This document shows positions 1 to 5,601 of a stretch of DNA of 5,840 bases, one piece after another. The stretch spans positions 427 through 6,266 of the forward strand of contig JAAXHE010000166.1 of assembly GCA_012271065.1 (NCBI GenBank), in the 5' to 3' direction. This DNA is from Candidatus Latescibacterota bacterium (GTDB lineage: Bacteria > Latescibacterota > UBA2968 > GCA-2709665). The translations under genes and the position numbers were made by a program. Numbering within the stretch: position 1 is the first letter of the stretch; every line of letters begins with the position of its first letter. A model generated the notes under the pieces. The model saw only the letters and a list, made by a program, of their open reading frames with translations, was not told where the DNA came from and ran no database searches.

Positions 1-2
1 TC

Positions 3-1277
3 GTGGACATTCTGTTGCGGGGGTTGAGTTCAGCCGTCGGCGGCGGGGTGCTGGACCGGATCCTGTACGCGCCCGGCCGGCAGCGGCCGCGGGTGATCCT
101 CAACGCCGTGGACGACGACTTGAAGGATTTCCTGACCGAGGTGAGCGCGTGGACCCGAGACCCGAAGTATTTCGAAGGATTCACACAAACCCGTAGCTAT
201 AGCGTGTATGTCAGTCTCTCGACCTGCTTCCGCGACCTCGGCAAACGGTACTGCCGTTGGCGTCCGGTCGTGAGCTATTCGGGCACCTACGAGGAGTACA
301 CCAATTCCAGCGACGAGGCGCGGGAATTCGCCGAACAGTTCAGCCTAGTGGATGGGCGGATCGATCCCGATGTCACGCTCGGCGGCCAAAAGGCGGCGAA
401 CATCGACCGCTTATTGGCCGATGTTTTCGGAGCCCCTTTCCTGAATGGCGCATTGACGCGCAATTGCCCGCTGGGCGGCTCGATCGATGGCTTGCCTTGC
501 AACGACACCGAACTCATCGGCGATATTGTGCTCCGGGCGATCGAATACGCCCTGGTCGATGTGGACAACGACCCGCCCAACGCGGACGGAAGCGTGGACA
601 GCAAGGGACGAGCGACCATCCAGCCGGGCGAATACCGTTTGCTGGCACCCAAGGAAATAGAAATTCTGCGAGAAAACGGGTTTGCCGACCTGACCGATCC
701 CAATGCCCCTGTCGATTCAATCGAGAATCTGGACAAGGAGGTCAAGGTGTTCCATCACGCCAAGAGGGGCGATGACGCCACCGTCCCATACAAGGTCAAT
801 CGCCTGTACGTGTACGAGCGGTATCCCGACGTTATCGGCATGCCGCAGTGCAATTCCCAGGAAAGAAAAGTCTATCCAACCTGTTACACCGATGAATTCG
901 AGGGCATCGAGGAAGTCACCCTGTTCATCCACGAGGCCACGCACATCTGGCAAAATGATGTGACCATGCGAACGGACATTGCTCGCGACGCGGGCAAGTA
1001 CGCCAATACGTATCACTACCGGTTGAAGGATCGGTCGCTGGAGAACAAGGACTTCTCCTGTTTCACGCGCGAGCAGCAGGCGGAGATGGTGGCGGATCTT
1101 TACCGGCTCAGGCAAAACGAGAACTCGCGACTGTCCACGAACAACAGTCATGGCACCATGAACAGCGCAAGGCGCCAGGCCGCGATCACGGAGTTGGAGG
1201 CCATCGTGCCCATACCCCTTCCCGGACAGGTCCCGCAACCGGGAGACCCGGATGATCCCTGCGCGGGTGCCGTTTGA
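3..1277 (+). CDS. A1: secreted-type zinc metallopeptidase with FG-GAP-like N-terminal region (5' end missing)
   Basis: The 424 codons present end in TGA. The gene begins upstream of the window, because the frame is open to base 1 and the first residues (VDILLRG) match the middle of A2, just after its DTNLDGFVD Ca-binding repeat. Residues 1-135 form the conserved family head. Residues about 200-410 form a zincin-like domain: HEATHIWQ at 310-317 (H310 and H314 as zinc ligands, E311 as catalytic base) and FTREQQAE ending at 361, whose Glu could be the third ligand. HExTHxWQ followed 40-50 residues later by EQQA is an arrangement I know from putative metallopeptidase domains in Rhs/VgrG-linked effectors. 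The tail is Pro-rich (PIPLPGQVPQPGDPDDPC). B1 follows after 81 bp. A toxin or secreted protease role is inferred; the zinc-peptidase fold is well supported by the motifs. Confidence 0.85.
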   Translation: MDILLRGLSSAVGGGVLDRILYAPGRQRPRVILNAVDDDLKDFLTEVSAWTRDPKYFEGFTQTRSYSVYVSLSTCFRDLGKRYCRWRPVVSYSGTYEEYTNSSDEAREFAEQFSLVDGRIDPDVTLGGQKAANIDRLLADVFGAPFLNGALTRNCPLGGSIDGLPCNDTELIGDIVLRAIEYALVDVDNDPPNADGSVDSKGRATIQPGEYRLLAPKEIEILRENGFADLTDPNAPVDSIENLDKEVKVFHHAKRGDDATVPYKVNRLYVYERYPDVIGMPQCNSQERKVYPTCYTDEFEGIEEVTLFIHEATHIWQNDVTMRTDIARDAGKYANTYHYRLKDRSLENKDFSCFTREQQAEMVADLYRLRQNENSRLSTNNSHGTMNSARRQAAITELEAIVPIPLPGQVPQPGDPDDPCAGAV

Positions 1278-1289
1278 TGCGGCGGACCG

Positions 1290-1334
1290 GGGACTGAGCC
1301 GCGCCACGGGTCTTGCCGTACAACCCTCTGTCCC
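1290..1334. repeat. Inverted repeat in the A1-B1 gap
   Basis: GGGACTGAG (1290-1298) faces CTCTGTCCC (1326-1334), nine positions with one mismatch around a 27-nt loop. It starts 12 nt after the A1 stop and ends 24 nt before the B1 start. The second copy in the window (4689-4733) has a perfect stem. No T-run follows, so it is not an obvious intrinsic terminator. It could be an mRNA structure between the two genes or the remnant of a REP-like palindrome. Confidence 0.5.
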
Positions 1335-1345
1335 GAATTAGCAAT

Positions 1346-1351
1346 GAAGAG
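1346..1351 (+). promoter_or_regulatory. Ribosome binding site deciding the B1 start
   Basis: GAAGAG lies 7 nt before the ATG at 1359. An in-frame ATG at 1344 overlaps this site and is lost in B2 through a 1-nt difference, while the site and the 1359-type ATG are kept in both copies. The start at 1359 is therefore preferred. Confidence 0.6.
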
Positions 1352-1358
1352 AAAACAC

Positions 1359-2159
1359 ATGAGCAATCCAGAATACCGTGCGCAACGATGCCATGGATCA
1401 TTTTTAGGGGTGTTTGGGTGGGTCGTATTCGCCATGGGGCCGTGGGATGCGCCTCAGGCGCAGACCGAGCGGTGCACGGGCGCGGACATGACGTGCCTGG
1501 AGGAGGACCGGGATACGCACATCGGGTCTTGTACAAGATTCAGCTTCAAGCGCATCACGCTCGCAGGGCGGGAACCTGACAACATGCGGGCCGGTTGGTA
1601 CATGTACAGTCACAGGGGCGGGGGGCTGTTGCCCTTGGACGCGCCGGATTGGCAGGGTGTTGTCCCGCATCTGGAACTATTGAGTGACGCCGAGGCGCCT
1701 TCGGACGAGGTCGGCGCGTGTCTTATGGCCAGTTTCTGGCGTTGCGAGGTAAGAACGTTTAAGGACACTGACATTTGTGTCGCGGAAGAATACCTTGAGC
1801 GCGTTCCCGACGAATGCGGTGTGACGCTCGCGAAAGCGCCGCTGTCGGACGGCGCGCCCGCGCAATGGTATGGGACGCATCCTGAAGTCGAGGGCGTGGT
1901 CCCGCTGATCGTGGGAGGTGTGATCCCGCCGATCACGTACGCGACGTCATTTGCAAGCGCATACGGTCGATACGGCGGTGCCGGGGAAGTGCTGCGTTGG
2001 CTGGAGTTGGCCGATGCCGTTGGGGCCAATCCGGTGAACATCTGTGCCCTGAGAAGCGCCTACGAATGCTACACGCAAGGCGAGCACGCCGGCGACGCAA
2101 GCGTCTGTGCGGCGCCCTTGGTAGATGCAGGAGCGGGAGACCGATCGGGCGTGCCGTAA
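1359..2159 (+). CDS. B1: exported Cys-rich partner protein of A1
   Basis: This 266-aa protein belongs to no family I recognise. An N-terminal export signal is likely: basic residues (R7, R10), a hydrophobic stretch at 14-27, then a polar segment ending near PQAQ at 32-35. The mature part has ten Cys (39, 46, 58, 121, 129, 140, 153, 229, 237, 250), all kept in B2, which suggests about five disulfides in the periplasm or outside. Other conserved blocks are GWYMYSH (79-85), LLPLDAPDW, and a C-terminal AYGRYGG...NICAL...AYECY segment. There are no catalytic motifs. Placement just after a metallopeptidase gene and duplication with it suggest a partner or immunity protein; this is inference. The upstream ATG at 1344 is rejected because it is absent from B2. 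Confidence 0.8.
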   Translation: MSNPEYRAQRCHGSFLGVFGWVVFAMGPWDAPQAQTERCTGADMTCLEEDRDTHIGSCTRFSFKRITLAGREPDNMRAGWYMYSHRGGGLLPLDAPDWQGVVPHLELLSDAEAPSDEVGACLMASFWRCEVRTFKDTDICVAEEYLERVPDECGVTLAKAPLSDGAPAQWYGTHPEVEGVVPLIVGGVIPPITYATSFASAYGRYGGAGEVLRWLELADAVGANPVNICALRSAYECYTQGEHAGDASVCAAPLVDAGAGDRSGVP

Positions 2160-2189
2160 ATCCAGTAGCAATACTGCCGCCGCCGGAAG

Positions 2190-3098
2190 ATGATCGACGC
2201 TTGGACGATTCCTCACGGTGGGCGTGACCGGCACAGCGGCGAATTCAGCGGCGGTACAACTAGCCGACACTGGCAGACGCGAGCCGGCGACCTCAACGGC
2301 AGGATGGACCGGTACCTCAAGCGCACGTCGACGGCGACCGGAGGCGGATTGATGCCCGATGTCATACTCCAGCGGGCATCCGGCGGCGGATTCGGCGTCC
2401 TACCCGCGCCGCCCGGGTCCGCCAACGCGACCGGGGCGTCCGCCTGGACGGTGACCACCGCGGCGGACGTGGTGCCAAGCGACACCAACCTGGACGGGTT
2501 CGTGGACATTCTGCTGAGAGGGTTGAGTTCAGCCGTCGGTGGCGGGGTGCTGGACCGGATCCTGTACGCGCCGGGGCGGCGGCGGTCGCAGGTGATCCTC
2601 AACGCCGTGGACGATGAATTGAAGAACTTTCTCTCCGAAGTCGGCAGTTGGACCCAGGACCCGAATTATTTCGAGGGTTTCAAAAAGGACCGCATGTATA
2701 ACATATACGTGCGGTTCAGGACCTGCTTTCGCTCCCGCGACCTCAGCAAGAGGTATTGCCGTTGGCATCCGGAGTTCAGCTATGCGAGCGCCTACGAGGA
2801 GTACACCAACCTCAGCGACGAGGCGCGGGAATTCGCCGAACAGTTCAGCCTGGTGGACGGGCGGATCAAACCCGACCTGCCGTTGGGCGATAGCAGCGCA
2901 AGGAACCTGAACAGGATATTGGAAGATGTCCTTGGCGTGGAAGTATTTGACGGAAAACTCGAACAATCATGTCCGGCAACGCAAACAATCATTGCCTTCG
3001 ATCAGTTTGAGATCTGGTGTGACAACGTCAAGGCGTTCGGACGCATGATAATCGACCTCATCACTGGAACGGATCGCCAAGTGAAAGACGCCCCTTAG
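2190..3098 (+). CDS. A2, 5' part: FG-GAP-like head of an interrupted metallopeptidase gene
   Basis: This is the upstream half of a second family-A gene, ending at an in-frame TAG. The same frame stays open from 3099 to 3704, where the peptidase domain lies. The visible order is LMPDVILQRASGGGF (from 2349), the Ca-binding style repeat DTNLDGFVD (about 2479-2508), and the conserved head shared with A1 (VDILLRGLSSAVGGG, then a run ending in REFAEQFSLVDGRI). After about 2910 similarity to A1 falls and G+C drops. The true start is unclear. ATG 2190 has GGAAG directly adjacent, which is too close, and its first ~27 codons are out of frame with the A3 homologue because a T is missing at about 2271. 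ATG 2352 has GGAGG 7 nt upstream and is a credible alternative (248 aa). Probably non-functional as a peptidase unless the stop is read through. Confidence 0.65.
   Translation: MIDAWTIPHGGRDRHSGEFSGGTTSRHWQTRAGDLNGRMDRYLKRTSTATGGGLMPDVILQRASGGGFGVLPAPPGSANATGASAWTVTTAADVVPSDTNLDGFVDILLRGLSSAVGGGVLDRILYAPGRRRSQVILNAVDDELKNFLSEVGSWTQDPNYFEGFKKDRMYNIYVRFRTCFRSRDLSKRYCRWHPEFSYASAYEEYTNLSDEAREFAEQFSLVDGRIKPDLPLGDSSARNLNRILEDVLGVEVFDGKLEQSCPATQTIIAFDQFEIWCDNVKAFGRMIIDLITGTDRQVKDAP
2271..2271 (+). other. Probable frameshift site in the A2 head
   Basis: A2 reads gacactggcag where A3 (about 5638-5648) reads aacacttggcag, one T fewer. Before this point the frame matching A3 gives VGVTGTAA...VQLAD from GTG 2218. 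After it the matching frame is that of ATG 2190. A 12-nt in-frame insertion lies just upstream. A 6-nt in-frame deletion just downstream removes two codons from the DLNGD Ca-binding loop (DDLNGDARKD in A3, GDLNGRMD in A2). Confidence 0.6.
2340..2354 (+). promoter_or_regulatory. Possible internal translation start (GGAGG - 7 nt - ATG)
   Basis: GGAGG at 2340-2344 precedes ATG 2352 by 7 nt. The same arrangement is kept in A3 (GGAGG 5719-5723, ATG 5731). It begins MPDVIL in both and lies downstream of the A2 frameshift. The bases also encode a Gly-Gly-Gly run, so the match may be chance. Confidence 0.35.
3096..3098 (+). other. In-frame amber codon splitting A2
   Basis: The codons read GCC CCT TAG CCA GGC, while A1 reads ACC ATC CAG CCG GGC at the aligned place (TIQPG). 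A single C-to-T change of CAG (Gln) explains the stop. The frame after it stays open for 201 further codons to TAG 3702-3704. Confidence 0.75.
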
Positions 3099-3191
3099 CC
3101 AGGCCGGACGCTGACCAGCGACGAAATTGAGTTTCTAAAATCCTACGGGCCAATCGAAAGCGGTACATTCGATTATGATGAGCTGCGTATC

Positions 3192-3704
3192 GTGCCAAGA
3201 TCAAGGGAGTTTTTTCGGGAAAACGACGCAACTCATTCCACCGCTTATGTCACTACGACGGAACCCCACATCATCAACGTGCGGAGATCCGACCACAAGG
3301 CATCGTATGACCCTGACGATATTGAGGACACTGAAATGCTTGGCGTTGTCCTTCATGAGATCGTGCACACTTGCCAATTTCTCTGCGAAGGATGGAAGCA
3401 CGGAAGGAAGCCGATGGAAAGAGGAGCCGAATACGTGTACCGGGTGTTGAACGGACCGTTGTATGGAGCACTTGATTTCGGCATCTTGGGGCGGGAACAA
3501 CAGGCTGAGGTCATTCATGATCGGATGCGGACAAATGAGGGATTACAGCCAGCCAGGCCCGGGAATGCAATGACGGAATGCGTGGAGCAAGAACCGCCAC
3601 CCCGAACAGGCTGCGTCGGCGGTATAGAGCAAGTCGTTCCAATTTCCACCATGCGGGACGAGTTGAATGGCCTATCGATTCCGGGAGTAGCCTCCGTCCC
3701 GTAG
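3192..3704 (+). CDS. A2, 3' part: zinc metallopeptidase domain after the amber codon
   Basis: This is the downstream half of A2, in the same frame as the upstream half. Homology to A1 already begins at 3099 (PGRTLTSDEIEFL against PGEYRLLAPKEIEIL), so GTG 3192 is only the first possible start here and has a weak ribosome binding site. HEIVHTCQ at codons 55-62 (3354-3377) keeps both zinc His and the catalytic Glu. GREQQAE (Glu at 3507-3509) matches the EQQAE of A1. Between and after these motifs the sequence is very different from A1, and the A1 tail DPDDPC is replaced by a Cys-containing end (TECVEQEPPPRTGC). The stop lies 16 nt before the next gene. It is a fragment of an interrupted gene unless independent initiation or amber read-through occurs. 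Confidence 0.65.
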   Translation: MPRSREFFRENDATHSTAYVTTTEPHIINVRRSDHKASYDPDDIEDTEMLGVVLHEIVHTCQFLCEGWKHGRKPMERGAEYVYRVLNGPLYGALDFGILGREQQAEVIHDRMRTNEGLQPARPGNAMTECVEQEPPPRTGCVGGIEQVVPISTMRDELNGLSIPGVASVP

Positions 3705-3707
3705 AGC

Positions 3708-3713
3708 AAGGAG
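3708..3713 (+). promoter_or_regulatory. Ribosome binding site of the 149-aa gene
   Basis: AAGGAG, a strong Shine-Dalgarno match, sits 7 nt before ATG 3721 and 4 nt after the A2 stop. Such tight spacing indicates co-transcription with A2. Confidence 0.75.
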
Positions 3714-3720
3714 CAAACTA

Positions 3721-4170
3721 ATGAGAATGGCGATATTGATCGTGTTGGCGATGTCTGCATGGGCAGGAACAAAGATTCAAGCTAACGTACCTATAAATGA
3801 CCCAATCGTTTCGTACATAAAAATACCTCTCTGGGGAGGACTGACGTCAAGATGGTACATATACACAGAGAATGGTTTTGTCGCCCCAATTAATGACGAT
3901 TTACCGGCTCATATTGACTTGCAGATAAGTCCATTTTTCGACCTAATTTGGCTATTGAATCTTACGGGAAAAAGTGTGCTGACTCCGGATCAAGTGCGAG
4001 GGATTTCGAATTGTGTCAACAGGAGTACTCCTCAATACAAACAACTACACCAGCTACCAACGCTCCCGGATGACATCGACTATATTGACAATTGTCTTAG
4101 AAGTAGTGGGTTTATCTTGGAAGAAGAACCAGCCGAGTCAAGTTCTGTTGTTGGTGATCTGGAAAACTGA
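3721..4170 (+). CDS. Small exported protein, cassette partner of A2
   Basis: This is a 149-aa protein of unknown family. A clear signal peptide is visible: MRM, then a hydrophobic run at 4-13, with likely cleavage after AWA (15) or after IQA (21). The mature part has a hydrophobic segment near residues 75-85 (FFDLIWLL) and only two Cys, both in an I-x-N-C context (ISNC, IDNC). The tail is acidic (EEEPAES). The block RWYIYTENG (44-52) resembles GWYMYSHRG of the B proteins, at a similar place after the signal peptide, so a remote relationship to B is possible but unproven. G+C is about 43% against about 63% in B1, so it is probably a recently acquired cassette. Its position directly after the A2 peptidase fits a periplasmic partner or immunity role; that role is inferred. 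Confidence 0.75.
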   Translation: MRMAILIVLAMSAWAGTKIQANVPINDPIVSYIKIPLWGGLTSRWYIYTENGFVAPINDDLPAHIDLQISPFFDLIWLLNLTGKSVLTPDQVRGISNCVNRSTPQYKQLHQLPTLPDDIDYIDNCLRSSGFILEEEPAESSSVVGDLEN

Positions 4171-4472
4171 CATCAGCAATGTGTAGGAAGTGCTACACCG
4201 CAGGCACTCGAATCCTCGTTTAGTGGCTGAGCCACTACATCGCACGGTACGCCACAGTGTCGAGACATGACACTAAAGGGTGATGCGTCGCCGGGCTGCG
4301 GATCGCGCTCCGTTCGGGCTGGAGATGGAGCGTCGCCCACGGCCCCAACACCACCGGAATCCGATGTTTCGGGCGCACGCTCGATTCCGCGTCGTTCACT
4401 ATGGCCCACTCATTGTAACGATAAAAAAAGGCATGAACGCGCGAAAATGCAGATCCGGTTTGGAGCGGCGGT
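4171..4472. other. Intergenic stretch of about 300 bp with two small hairpins, no gene seen
   Basis: No convincing coding region is visible. TAGTGGCT/AGCCACTA (4221-4237) and AGTGTC/GACACT (4256-4274) are small inverted repeats shortly after the 149-aa gene. They may mark the end of its transcript, but neither is followed by a T-run. A short A-rich patch (4417-4429) after TTCACT (4395-4400) is a weak candidate promoter for the next gene. The G+C-rich part at 4276-4390 has open frames on both strands, but none with a start signal or family resemblance. Confidence 0.45.
4221..4237. repeat. Short perfect hairpin after the 149-aa gene
   Basis: TAGTGGCT pairs with AGCCACTA across a single central G, 51 nt after the stop at 4170. 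It is a possible transcription end or protein-binding palindrome; the missing T-run argues against a standard terminator. Confidence 0.4.
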
Positions 4473-4676
4473 ATGAGAGGAACCGAGGCCTTGTTCGGGC
4501 TGGCCGTGCTTGGCGTGTGTGCGATGACAGCCGCAGTGGGGCAGGAAGAAAGGCCGGTGCTCACCAACACGGACATCGTCGCGCTCACCGAGACGGGTCT
4601 GTCGCCGGCGATGATCTTGACGCTGATCGAGGACGTGAATGGAGATCCGGACGATCCCTGCGGTGGTGCGGTTTGA
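4473..4676 (+). CDS. 67-aa exported chimeric protein ending in an A-type tail
   Basis: ATG 4473 has GGAG 7 nt upstream. Residues 1-23 look like a signal peptide (hydrophobic stretch 7-22, cleavage near AVG/QEE). Residues 30-53 (LTNTDIVALTETGLSPAMIL and following) match a short helical motif, LTNxDV...aGLsxxvI, that I know from the N-termini of many exported bacterial proteins, usually longer than this one. From residue 57 on, the end (GDPDDPCGGAV) and the DNA that follows are those of the A1 tail (GDPDDPCAGAV). The gene is therefore probably a truncated foreign 5' end joined in frame to the remains of an A gene, in the slot where the A partner of B2 would be. Whether the product does anything is unknown. 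Confidence 0.55.
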   Translation: MRGTEALFGLAVLGVCAMTAAVGQEERPVLTNTDIVALTETGLSPAMILTLIEDVNGDPDDPCGGAV

Positions 4677-4688
4677 TGCGGCGGACCG

Positions 4689-4733
4689 GGGACAGAGCCG
4701 CGCCACGGGTCGTGTCGTACAACCCTCTGTCCC
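4689..4733. repeat. Inverted repeat in the gap before B2
   Basis: GGGACAGAG (4689-4697) pairs perfectly with CTCTGTCCC (4725-4733). Inside the loop CACG (4704-4707) can pair with CGTG (4711-4714). It is the second copy of the element at 1290-1334. Palindromes ending in GGGGACAGAG/CTCTGTCCC resemble REP-like sequences seen in gamma-proteobacteria; this identification is tentative. Confidence 0.5.
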
Positions 4734-4743
4734 GATTGAGCAA

Positions 4744-4749
4744 GAAGAG
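4744..4749 (+). promoter_or_regulatory. Ribosome binding site deciding the B2 start
   Basis: GAAGAG lies 7 nt before ATG 4757, exactly as in B1. Here there is no competing ATG upstream in frame within the repeat. Confidence 0.6.
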
Positions 4750-4756
4750 AAAACAC

Positions 4757-5545
4757 ATGAGGAATCCAGAATACCGGGCGCAACGATGCCATCGATTGTT
4801 GTTCGGGGTGCTTGCGTGGACCGGGTTCGCCATGGGGCCGTGGGATAAGCCACAAGCGCAGACCGGGCGCTGCACGGGTACGGACATGATGTGCCTGGAG
4901 GAGGATCGGGATACGCATATCGGGTCTTGTTCTAGATTAAGCTACAAGCACATCTCGCTTGCGGGGCGGGAACCGGACAACATGCGGGCCGGTTGGTACA
5001 TGTACAGCCACCGATGCGGCGGCCTGTTGCCCTTGGACGCGCCGGATTGGAGACCTGTTGTCGAGCAGTTGGAATTATTGCGCGACGCCAAGGGGCCTTC
5101 GGACGAGGTCGACGCGTGCCTTTTGGACGGTTTCTGGCTTTGTCTGGCAATTACATTCAAGGACCTTGAGATATGTGCCGCGGAAGAATACCTCAAGCGC
5201 GTTCCCGACGAATGCGATGTGACGCTCGCGAAAGCGCAGCTGTCCGACGGCGCACCCGCGAAATGGTACGGAATGCACCCTGAAGTCGAGGGCGTGGTCC
5301 CGCTGATCGTGCGTGAAGCTGACCAGACTTGGCCCCAACGCGTTGCGAGCGCCTATGGCCGGTACGGCGGCGCCAGGGAAGTGCTGCGTTGGCTGGAGCT
5401 GGCCGATGCCGTTGGGGCCAATCCGGTGAACATCTGCGCCCTGAAAAGCGCCTACGAGTGTTACACGGAAGGCGACCACGCCGGCGACGCGAGCACCTGT
5501 ATGGCACCCCTGGTGGATGCAGGAGCCCGATCACGCGTGCCATAA
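4757..5545 (+). CDS. B2: exported Cys-rich protein, paralogue of B1
   Basis: This 262-aa protein is closely similar to B1 over its whole length, with the same export-signal layout (MRNPEYRAQRCHR, hydrophobic stretch, KPQAQ), the same ten mature Cys, plus one extra Cys in SHRCGG. The differences cluster. One block of 11 residues at 5312-5344 (READQTWPQRV) replaces 13 unrelated residues in B1 (GGVIPPITYATSF), between flanks that are near identical (VVPLIV and ASAYGRYGG). The frame is open far upstream of 4757, but that part overlaps the 67-aa gene and has no counterpart before B1. No complete A gene precedes it, so it is an orphan partner. Function is unknown; an immunity or accessory role is inferred from context. 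Confidence 0.8.
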   Translation: MRNPEYRAQRCHRLLFGVLAWTGFAMGPWDKPQAQTGRCTGTDMMCLEEDRDTHIGSCSRLSYKHISLAGREPDNMRAGWYMYSHRCGGLLPLDAPDWRPVVEQLELLRDAKGPSDEVDACLLDGFWLCLAITFKDLEICAAEEYLKRVPDECDVTLAKAQLSDGAPAKWYGMHPEVEGVVPLIVREADQTWPQRVASAYGRYGGAREVLRWLELADAVGANPVNICALKSAYECYTEGDHAGDASTCMAPLVDAGARSRVP

Positions 5546-5601
5546 ATCCAGTAGCACTGCCGCCGCCGCGAGATGATCGGCGCTTGGGCTATGCGCTCAC
5601 G

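Larger units (their letters stand above)
1242..2461 (+). repeat. Long direct repeat, copy 1 (A tail - B1 - A2 head)
   Basis: This segment aligns with 4641-5840 nearly end to end. It runs from the last ten or so codons of A1, through the 81-bp gap and all of B1, into the head of A2. The offset is 3399 bp at the left end and drifts to 3379 bp at the right end through small indels. The left edge is abrupt: upstream of 1242 and 4641 the sequences are unrelated. The right edge is not reached, because copy 2 runs off the window. Confidence 0.9.

Noticed and set aside
717..1307. Long open frames on the minus strand opposite the A and B genes
   Set aside because: They mirror the coding strand of high-G+C genes, have no ribosome binding sites or recognisable motifs, and the repeat-copy differences fit the + strand frames.
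1344..1358. Upstream ATG as the start of B1
   Set aside because: It overlaps the ribosome binding site and is destroyed by a 1-nt difference in B2, so it is not a conserved start.
3096..3098. TAG as a recoded sense codon in this organism
   Set aside because: The same gene ends in TAG at 3702-3704, and the paralogue has a normal Gln codon at the aligned site, so a simple nonsense mutation is more economical.
4221..4274. The two hairpins as intrinsic terminators
   Set aside because: The stems are short and neither is followed by a T-run on either strand, so they are recorded only as inverted repeats.
4473..4540. Lipoprotein signal in the 67-aa protein (Cys in LAVLGVC)
   Set aside because: The residues before the Cys do not fit a lipobox: Val at -1 and Gly at -2. 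Cleavage further on, near AVG/QEE, is more likely.
4280..4756. Open frame continuing upstream from B2 that would make it a 421-aa protein
   Set aside because: It overlaps the 67-aa gene in another frame, and B1 has no equivalent extension. The conserved ribosome binding site and ATG at 4757 give a protein that matches B1 from the first residue.
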